From: Polyangiaceae bacterium
Lineage (GTDB): Bacteria; Myxococcota_A; Polyangia; Polyangiales; Polyangiaceae
Direction of reading: 5' to 3'
Assembly: GCA_020633205.1 (NCBI GenBank)
Contig: JACKEB010000011.1
Span: 248,001 to 312,000, forward strand
DNA: 64,000 nt
The notes under the pieces were generated by a model. It ran no database searches. It had not been told where the DNA came from and was given only the letters and a program-made list of their open reading frames with translations. Every line of letters begins with the position of its first letter. Position 1 is the stretch's first letter. Below are positions 57,648 to 64,000 of this stretch, piece by piece. A program made the position numbers and the translations under genes.

Positions 57648-59384
57648 ATGGCGCGTACCCGCCACTTGGGTGCTTCTCAATCGATATCCCTCGGGAGCTT
57701 GCCCGGGGCGGCGTTGCGGGCTGTGCTCCGGGAAGGCTACGGCTGGGGTGAGTTCCGAAGAGACGCGCTAGCCGGCGTCGTCGTCGGGGTGGTCGCGCTG
57801 CCCCTGTCGATGGCGCTCGCGATCGCCGTTGGTGTGGAGCCGCAGCGCGGGCTCTACACGGCGATCGTTGCGGGGTTTCTGTGTGCGCTGCTTGGTGGTT
57901 CGCGCACGCAGGTGACAGGGCCAACCGCGGCGTTCATCGTGATCCTCGCGCCGATCTACGCCAAGTTCGGTGCGGCGGGCTTGTTGGTGTCCGGCCTGCT
58001 TGGCGGGGCCATCTTGATCGCGATGGGGCTGTTTCGGCTTGGGCGCCTGATCCAGTTCATTCCCCATCCCGTGACCACGGGCTTTACCGCGGGGATCGCG
58101 ACTGTGATCGCAAGTCTCCAGATCAAGGACTTGCTCGGCCTGCACACGGCGAGCAACCCAGAGCACTTCACCGGCAAGCTGTGGGCGATGTTTGCCGCTC
58201 GAGGTACGGCGTCCAAGTGGGAACTTGGAGTGGGGGTGTTCACCCTTGTGCTGCTGCTCGGCGTACCGAAGCTCACGCGGCGGGTGCCGGCCCCCTTGGT
58301 CGCGCTGCCTGGTGCCGCCCTCATGGCGTGGGTGCTGACGCGCTCCGTACCCGAGTTTCACGTCGCGACGATCGCTGAGCGTTTTCATACGGAAATAAAT
58401 GGAAGGCTGGTCAACGGTATTCCTCAGCTCCCCCCGCTGCCTGGTTTGCCCTGGGAGGCGGGGACGCGGCCGCTCGACGTTAGCTTCGAGACGCTCAGGG
58501 AACTGCTCCCCGGTGCACTGGCGATCGCGATGCTCGGTGCCATCGAATCGCTGCTCTCGGCGGTGGTCGCCGATGGCATGGTTCGCACGAAGCACGATCC
58601 CGATGCGGAGCTGATTGCTCAGGGGGTTGGCAATCTGGTCACGCCATTCTTTGGTGGCATTCCGGCCACCGGCGCCATCGCCCGAACAGCGACGAACATC
58701 CGTGGAGGTGCGCGCTCACCCATCGCGTCGATGGTGCACGCGCTCACGGTGCTGAGCGCCGTGCTGCTCTTGGCGCCGTTGCTGGGCTACTTGCCGATGG
58801 CCGCCTTGGCGGCGCTGCTCCTGCTGGTGGCCTGGAATATGTCAGAGGCCAAGCATTTCGCTCACACGCTGCGGGTTGCTCCGAAGAGCGACGTGGCCGT
58901 CTTGCTCACTTGCTACGTGCTCACGGTGGGCTTCGATATGGTGATCGGAGTTTCCGTGGGGATGGTGCTTGCGGCCTTCCTGTTCATGCGACGCATGGCG
59001 GAGGTCACGGAGGCGCGGTTGGCGGAGTCGGGAGCCGACGTTGCCCGCGCCGAGCTGCCTCCCCACGTGGCGCTGTACGAAATCTCCGGTCCGCTGTTCT
59101 TCGGTGCGGCGCAGAAGGCGATGGCCGCGCTCGAGGTGGTGGACGGCGACACGCGAGTCGTGATCCTTTGCATGGATCAGGTGCACGCCATGGACGCCAC
59201 CGGGTTGGTGGCCCTGGAGAGCGCGCTGACTAGCCTGCACGATCAAGGGCGCCTGGCGCTGCTCTGCGGAGTGTGTCCACAACCCCTTGGGTTGCTCACC
59301 AAAGCGAAGCTCCTGAACGAGGACGTGCTCGTCTGTGCTTCTCTGGAGGAGGCGGTTGAGGTAGCTCGGTCGAAGCTCCTCTGA
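57648..59384 (+). CDS. SulP family anion transporter with STAS domain
   Basis: A 578-residue integral membrane protein. The N-terminal part has the SulP pattern: GVVVGVVALPLSMALAIAVG with GVEPQRGLYTAIVAG and LLGGSRTQVTGPTAAF; about 12 transmembrane helices follow, including the GAIESLLSAVVADGM and PATGAIARTATNIRGG motifs. Residues about 460-578 form a cytosolic STAS domain with VVILCMDQVHAMDATGLVAL, which lacks the usual phosphorylatable Ser in D-x-S/T, here MDATG. Substrate may be sulfate or bicarbonate. GGAGGCG is the ribosome site. It is monocistronic and converges on the kinase gene. Confidence 0.92.
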   Translation: MARTRHLGASQSISLGSLPGAALRAVLREGYGWGEFRRDALAGVVVGVVALPLSMALAIAVGVEPQRGLYTAIVAGFLCALLGGSRTQVTGPTAAFIVILAPIYAKFGAAGLLVSGLLGGAILIAMGLFRLGRLIQFIPHPVTTGFTAGIATVIASLQIKDLLGLHTASNPEHFTGKLWAMFAARGTASKWELGVGVFTLVLLLGVPKLTRRVPAPLVALPGAALMAWVLTRSVPEFHVATIAERFHTEINGRLVNGIPQLPPLPGLPWEAGTRPLDVSFETLRELLPGALAIAMLGAIESLLSAVVADGMVRTKHDPDAELIAQGVGNLVTPFFGGIPATGAIARTATNIRGGARSPIASMVHALTVLSAVLLLAPLLGYLPMAALAALLLLVAWNMSEAKHFAHTLRVAPKSDVAVLLTCYVLTVGFDMVIGVSVGMVLAAFLFMRRMAEVTEARLAESGADVARAELPPHVALYEISGPLFFGAAQKAMAALEVVDGDTRVVILCMDQVHAMDATGLVALESALTSLHDQGRLALLCGVCPQPLGLLTKAKLLNEDVLVCASLEEAVEVARSKLL

Positions 59385-59385
59385 G

Positions 59386-62300
59386 CTACGCCGAGGCTCG
59401 GTGCTCTGTGGGTATTGCCCTGCGGAGACGGTTCGAGGCGGCGTTGAAGTCCAGGCCCTGGAGCTCACTCTTCAGCTCTTGAGTGCCCGTCGGCCCGAGC
59501 GCGCTTGCGATGTCCGCTTGCAGCTCCTCGAAGCGCGCGAGTGAGGTGAAGTCTTGCAGCTCCAGCAGGCGCAAGAAGTCTTCCAGCGCGCTCCAGTCGG
59601 TCTCCCGGTCTAGCTCGGAGGTGCGAGTCGCCTCTGGAGTCGGACCCGCAAGGTACTCGGAGATTTCCCCCCGTAGACTGGTCACGGCCTGCTCCAGCGC
59701 GGTGAGCAGCAGATCGGTGTGGACGTCCTCCGTCTCGAGGCAAGAGGCTTCCGCCCGTGTCGCGAGCTGGTGCACCGATTTCGCACCGAAGGCACCCGCC
59801 GCTCCCTTCAGCTTGTGGAGCTGCTTTGCCAGGGCGTCGCGGCCTGCTTCGGTCTGGGGGTGAGACGCGCTGGGCGCGTGGGTGTGCTCCTCGAGGAAGC
59901 GGCCGATCAGGTCTTTGAATAGCTCGAAGTCGCCGCTCAGGCGCAGCTTGGCCTCAGCGACGTCGATCTCCCGGAGCGTTGGCCACCGGCTGTCGGCATC
60001 GTTGGCTGGTAGGGAGCTCAACGTCCCGCGCCCGTACAGCTGCCGCTGAATAGCCCGGATGAGTTCTCGCGCCTCGAACGGCTTGCTGACGAAGTCGTCC
60101 ATGCCTGAACGTAGCGCACGCTTACGTTCGACTGTGCGCACTTCTGCTGTGAGCGCGATCACGGGCAGCTCGAGCTTTAGTTCCTTGCGGATCATGCGCG
60201 TGGCGGCTCGACCATCGAGCTCCGGCATCTGCACGTCCATCAGCACGATGTCGAAGCCTTCTGGATTGGCGCGCAGCAGATCCACTGCCTCTCGGCCGTT
60301 GGTCGCGAGTGAGACGCTCGCCCCCTGCTGTTCCAGGATGCGCCTCGCGACGAATAGGTTCGTGTCGCTGTCGTCGACGACTAGCGCACGCACGTTCTGC
60401 AGAGAGGCGGCAGTTTCCGGTAACTGAGTCAGCTGCAGCGGAACAGACGGCAAGTCAGCGCGCTCCACTGGGAAGCTGACGCGGAACCTGCTGCCTTTGC
60501 CCAGTTCGCTCTCAAGGACCACGCCGCCGCCCATCAACTCCGCGAGGCGCTTGACAATGGACAGGCCGAGCCCGCTGCCCCCAAAGCGGCGTGTCGTCGA
60601 AGCATCCGCCTGAACGAAGGGTTGGAACAGCTTGGCCTGAATGGAGGGTGTCATCCCCATGCCGGTGTCTTGGATTTCGAACACCAGCTGAACCGCGTTG
60701 TGCTCCAAGTTCTCCGCGCTCACCCGCAAGCTGACTCCGCCGCGTTCCGTGAACTTGATCGCGTTGGAAACCAGGTTGTTCAAGATCTGGTTGATCTTGG
60801 TGATGTCCCCCACGATGCCCTGAGGAACTGATGCGTCGATGCTCAGGGTCATGGAGATGTGTTTGGTTTCTGCCTGAACCTGAGCGAGGTCACACAGCTC
60901 CTCGAGCGACGCGTGCAGGTCGAACGGGACGTGCTCGACGCTCAACTCGCCCGCCTCGATCTTGGACATGTCCAGCACGTCGTTGATCAGGGCTAGCAGC
61001 GACTTGCTCGCCTTCTGCATCTTCTTGAGCAGGCCGGCTTGCTCGGCATCGAGCGCTGTCTGACCGAGGAGGAAGGTGAGGCCCATCACCGCGTTCATCG
61101 GCGTGCGGATCTCGTGGCTCATATTGGCGAGGAACTGTCCCTTGACCTGATTCGCCCGCTCGGCCTTGCCCTTGGCATCCAAGAGGTCGAGCTCCGCGCG
61201 CTTCCGCGCGGTGATATCGAAGTTGACGCCCACCATGCGCAGGGCCTTGCCGTCTGCGTCTCGGGTGATTTTCGCGGATGCCTTGAGGTGACGAACTTCA
61301 CCATTCGGCCGGATGATACGGAACTCGCTGTCAAAGCTGTCTGCGCTGGCGACGGCCTGACCTACCTCCAGTAACACGCGTTTGGCGTCGTCTGGATGTA
61401 GAGCCTGTGCCCAGATCTCTTGGGGTTCAGCATCTCCGACTTCACGCCCGTAGAGGCGATACATCCAGTCGTCCCAGACCAGCGACCCGCTCGTGATGTC
61501 GCGCTCGAAGATGCCAATGCCGGCACTGTCGGTTGCCAGTCCGGCGCGCTCGTGGGCTGCGAGCAGCGCGTGCTCGATTTGATAGCGCTCGGTGATGTCG
61601 AAGCGGATCGACACGTACTTTTGGATCTTGCCGTCGGCACCGATGAACGGAGCCACCATGCTATCCACCCAGTACAGGCTGCCGTCTTTGTTGCGGTTAC
61701 ACACGATCCCGCGCCAGGGCTTACCAGCGGCAATCGTGCGCCAGAGGTCGCGCCAGAACGCAGCGTCGTGCTCACCGGAGTTGATGATGGCGTGGGTCTG
61801 GCCGACCAGTTCTTCACGGGTGTAGCCGGAGATCTCGCAGAACTTGGGGTTCGCGTCGATGATGCGCCCCTTGCGATCGGTCACCGACACGATCGCGAGC
61901 TCGTGAATCGTGCCGAGCAAGGCTTGGTTGTCACGCGAGGCTTGTGCCAACTGTAGCCGCGCTTCGACCTGAGGCGTGATGTCGAAGGCCATCGCGTAGA
62001 AGCCGATGACCTCGCCGTCTTTGAAGTCGGGTATCAGGCGCAGGACGCTGGATACCTTCTTGCCCTGTGGATCTACGAGATGACGTTCGAGGACCTGGGG
62101 CTCACCGCGCAGGGCCGCCTCGAACGCGGGTAGGATCTCCTTGGCTCGCTCACCCATCACCTCCAGGATGTGCTTGCCTGGTAGCGTCAGCGGATCGAGC
62201 CCGAACCAGTCCTTGAACACTCGGTTCGCGAAGCGGTTCTTGAGGTCTCTGTCCCAGTACGACACGAGCGATGGCAGCGCATCCAGGATGTTCTCCAGGT

Positions 62301-63765
62301 CGTGGAGCGTGGCGTTCAGCTTCTGTGTGCGCTCCGAGACCTGATCCTCTAGGTCGTGGTTCAGCGCGCGGATAGCTCGCTCCGCTCGCTTCGTCTCGCG
62401 GATGTCGCGCAAGGTCTTGGTGAAGAAGCGTCCACCGCGTGGGTCGGTGTGTATGCCGGAGACGGCTATCGAGACGTCGATCAGCGCGCCGAGCCTCGTC
62501 TTGCGCACCGCCTCGAACGCCGGCACTTGCTGGCCCTGCGCCACCCGCCTGCACAACCCGGCGTCCTCGCGAGCCTGCTCTTCGTTCAGGATCAACTGAG
62601 CCAATGGCTTGCCGATCGCCTCCCGCGCGCTGTAGCCGAACAGCCGCTCAGCGCCCCGGTTCCACTGGATGACGATGCCGTCCAGGGACTCGCCGATGAT
62701 CGCATCCGGGGAGGTCTCCACGATCGCGGCACGCAAATCCTGTTCCGCACGGATAATGGCATCACGCTGCCGAGTGCGTGCCACCTGGTAGGCGAGTCCG
62801 CTGAGCAGGAGGGTGATCAAGCTGCTGATTAGCGCGACCAGGCCCGGGCTCGTGAGCTCCAGGTGCTCCGTGAAGTGGGGCGTCGGTTGCAGCTCTGCTT
62901 CCCAGGTCCGGCCGAACATCTCGAACTGCTTGGTCGTATGGAGGCGAGTCTGGGTGAGGTCCGCGTCCCCAGCCGCGAAGAAGGGAGCTTCGTCGCGGGT
63001 CGCTGCGTCTCGCAGCGTGACTGCTACTTCTTCGCCAAGGGTGACGTCCTCGAGCACCTCGGCCATCACCAACGGAGCGTAGGACCAGCCGATGCATGCC
63101 CGCTGGCGCTCTGCCAGCGTCCGGCTGGCTTTGCCAGGCTCATAGATGGGCAGCAGCAACAGGAACGACTGCAGCGGGTTGCCAGTCGCTTGCACCAAAG
63201 TGATCGGCGCCGTGAGGATCGCCCGCCCTTCCAGCATGGCGCGGGTAGCGGCTTCGCGGCGCCGGGACTCAGAACCGATGTCGAGCCCAACTGCTTGCTG
63301 GTTGCGCCAGGCGGGCTCGATGTACTCGATCACGTAGCGTTCTTCGCGATTCGGTGCCAGCTCCGAGACTTTGAAGTCTGCCAAGCCATTATGCCGCGCG
63401 GATTCAACAAAGGACTTCTCGTCGGTCTGGGGTACCCGCCAGATCACCCCCATGCCCCGCGCCCCGGGGAACTCCAGGTCGATGTCGCGGGTGCGGCTGT
63501 AGGCAATGAACTGCTCACGCGTGATGCGCGTGGGCTCTTGAGCTACCACGGCGCCTCGCGCGCCTCGCAAACCGTACTCGTAGAGGTGCACCCGCTGCTG
63601 GATGCTGTTCAGGGCGTGGTCGCTGAGCCGTTGAAAGCGCTCCCGTGCGATGGACTCGTTGTGTTGTTTTTGCTGCTCCGCCAGCAGGAGCGAGAGCGCG
63701 AGGCCAGCGACCAAGATCCCGAGCGCGGCGAACAGCGGACGTAGGGGTCGCGGCCCTCGGTTCAC
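59386..63765 (-). CDS. Hybrid histidine kinase with CHASE, four PAS, receiver and Hpt domains
   Basis: A 1459-residue membrane sensor kinase. Order: N-terminal helix (LFAALGILVAGLALSLLLA), periplasmic CHASE domain (to about 280), a second helix (LVALISSLITLLLSGLAYQV), PAS domains opening at IVETSPDAII, ILDALPSLVSYWD, LAIVSVTDRKGRIIDANP and AGIGIFERD, then HisKA with H884 (SHEIRTP), HATPase_c (DTGMGM, GGSGLGLS), a receiver with D1177 (MDVQMPELDG) and an Hpt domain with H1317 (LHKLKGAAGAFG). The complete phosphorelay is thus in one chain. I take the GTG at 63765, which overlaps the stop of the upstream GGDEF gene (GTGA), over the TTG at 63807. The ligand of CHASE is unknown. Confidence 0.93.
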   Translation of the reverse strand: MNRGPRPLRPLFAALGILVAGLALSLLLAEQQKQHNESIARERFQRLSDHALNSIQQRVHLYEYGLRGARGAVVAQEPTRITREQFIAYSRTRDIDLEFPGARGMGVIWRVPQTDEKSFVESARHNGLADFKVSELAPNREERYVIEYIEPAWRNQQAVGLDIGSESRRREAATRAMLEGRAILTAPITLVQATGNPLQSFLLLLPIYEPGKASRTLAERQRACIGWSYAPLVMAEVLEDVTLGEEVAVTLRDAATRDEAPFFAAGDADLTQTRLHTTKQFEMFGRTWEAELQPTPHFTEHLELTSPGLVALISSLITLLLSGLAYQVARTRQRDAIIRAEQDLRAAIVETSPDAIIGESLDGIVIQWNRGAERLFGYSAREAIGKPLAQLILNEEQAREDAGLCRRVAQGQQVPAFEAVRKTRLGALIDVSIAVSGIHTDPRGGRFFTKTLRDIRETKRAERAIRALNHDLEDQVSERTQKLNATLHDLENILDALPSLVSYWDRDLKNRFANRVFKDWFGLDPLTLPGKHILEVMGERAKEILPAFEAALRGEPQVLERHLVDPQGKKVSSVLRLIPDFKDGEVIGFYAMAFDITPQVEARLQLAQASRDNQALLGTIHELAIVSVTDRKGRIIDANPKFCEISGYTREELVGQTHAIINSGEHDAAFWRDLWRTIAAGKPWRGIVCNRNKDGSLYWVDSMVAPFIGADGKIQKYVSIRFDITERYQIEHALLAAHERAGLATDSAGIGIFERDITSGSLVWDDWMYRLYGREVGDAEPQEIWAQALHPDDAKRVLLEVGQAVASADSFDSEFRIIRPNGEVRHLKASAKITRDADGKALRMVGVNFDITARKRAELDLLDAKGKAERANQVKGQFLANMSHEIRTPMNAVMGLTFLLGQTALDAEQAGLLKKMQKASKSLLALINDVLDMSKIEAGELSVEHVPFDLHASLEELCDLAQVQAETKHISMTLSIDASVPQGIVGDITKINQILNNLVSNAIKFTERGGVSLRVSAENLEHNAVQLVFEIQDTGMGMTPSIQAKLFQPFVQADASTTRRFGGSGLGLSIVKRLAELMGGGVVLESELGKGSRFRVSFPVERADLPSVPLQLTQLPETAASLQNVRALVVDDSDTNLFVARRILEQQGASVSLATNGREAVDLLRANPEGFDIVLMDVQMPELDGRAATRMIRKELKLELPVIALTAEVRTVERKRALRSGMDDFVSKPFEARELIRAIQRQLYGRGTLSSLPANDADSRWPTLREIDVAEAKLRLSGDFELFKDLIGRFLEEHTHAPSASHPQTEAGRDALAKQLHKLKGAAGAFGAKSVHQLATRAEASCLETEDVHTDLLLTALEQAVTSLRGEISEYLAGPTPEATRTSELDRETDWSALEDFLRLLELQDFTSLARFEELQADIASALGPTGTQELKSELQGLDFNAASNRLRRAIPTEHRASA

Positions 63766-64000
63766 GTCCCGGTAGCCTTCACTTCGTCGGTTTCGGGAGC
63801 CCAGCAAGCACGGGCTCTACCGGCGTGCTTGGCTGCGTACAGGCCGCGGTCTGCGCGTTCGATGAATGCTGCGATTTCTACGTCAGACTCATCGGGCGGC
63901 CTGAGGCTACCGAAAGGGCGCGGATCCCAGGTTGCCATCCCGACGCTCACGGACACCAGCGGCGACGTGGGGGACCTCCCGTGTTCCAGCCCGAGGGACG
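63762..64000 (-). CDS. GGDEF-domain protein, C-terminal end, cut by window edge
   Basis: Only about 79 residues are seen. They match the end of a diguanylate cyclase GGDEF domain: VSVSVGMATWDP and IERADRGLYAAKHAGRARAC. The catalytic GG(D/E)EF motif lies outside the window. Its stop overlaps the start of the kinase gene (GTGA), so both are in one operon, which links a phosphorelay with probable cyclic di-GMP signalling. Confidence 0.8.
   Translation of the reverse strand, partial: SLGLEHGRSPTSPLVSVSVGMATWDPRPFGSLRPPDESDVEIAAFIERADRGLYAAKHAGRARACWAPETDEVKATGT

Noticed and set aside
1..64000. tRNA, rRNA, riboswitch, insertion sequence and phage integrase genes
   Set aside because: No conserved tRNA loop (GGTTCRANYCC type), rRNA segment, transposase or tyrosine recombinase motif was noticed on either strand. 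A computed tRNAscan and Infernal run would be decisive.

Overview
The window is high-GC DNA (roughly 62-66% by eye) densely packed with genes, and it looks chromosomal from a myxobacterium-like member of Myxococcota, probably Polyangia. The evidence is the large number of lipoproteins with Ser/Gly/Ala-rich linkers after the lipobox cysteine, Cys-rich notched repeats of the type ETCDGIDNDCDG, a secreted protein ending in a MYXO-CTERM-like tail (Cys, membrane segment, Arg cluster), a very large hybrid histidine kinase and an RHS polymorphic toxin. No rRNA, tRNA, insertion sequence or CRISPR array was seen.

1-10.5 kb reads as a defence island. Three tightly coupled genes (193-1985) encode a membrane-anchored TIR-like protein, a small MTH538-type TIR-like protein and a RipA-family-like three-pass membrane protein. 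A solitary PD-(D/E)XK nuclease of the HsdR N-terminal type follows (2463-3665), lying between two copies of a 16-bp repeat. Next is an operon with 4-bp overlaps (4035-10530): an unrecognised protein, a two-HKD phospholipase-D-fold protein and a SNF2/RapA-like helicase. It resembles DISARM in parts but lacks the DUF1998 and methylase components.

10.6-28.5 kb is mostly envelope and accessory genes: lipoproteins, a 2OG-Fe(II) oxygenase, a secreted alpha/beta hydrolase, a GNAT protein, an SLC13-type transporter with RCK_C domains, two outer-membrane or envelope proteins, a HEAT-repeat protein, a GST-like protein, a Cys-rich lipoprotein and a PHB-depolymerase-like esterase lipoprotein. Several short gene remnants lie between them.

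29.0-35.8 kb holds an RHS toxin whose variable tip carries CAE and PCPNC motifs of a nucleic-acid deaminase, followed by a likely HEAT-like immunity protein and a methyltransferase. A hydrolase with its catalytic centre deleted follows (36.1-36.65 kb). 36.6-43 kb carries a CHAP/FG-GAP secreted protein coupled to a lipoprotein, a beta-helix lipoprotein, an outer-membrane barrel and a DUF4156 lipoprotein.

43.4-64 kb contains a cytochrome P450 with a TetR regulator, an EGF-like lipoprotein, a sialidase lipoprotein, further hydrolases and methyltransferases, and then a second set (51.5-54.6 kb) of the same three envelope families found at 23-27.3 kb. After an ABM-domain protein and an AraC regulator, a TetR gene and a haloalkane dehalogenase share one operator motif. 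A SulP-STAS transporter, a 1459-residue hybrid histidine kinase and the C-terminal end of a GGDEF protein, coupled to the kinase, close the window.

All family names are assigned by reading motifs; no database search was run.
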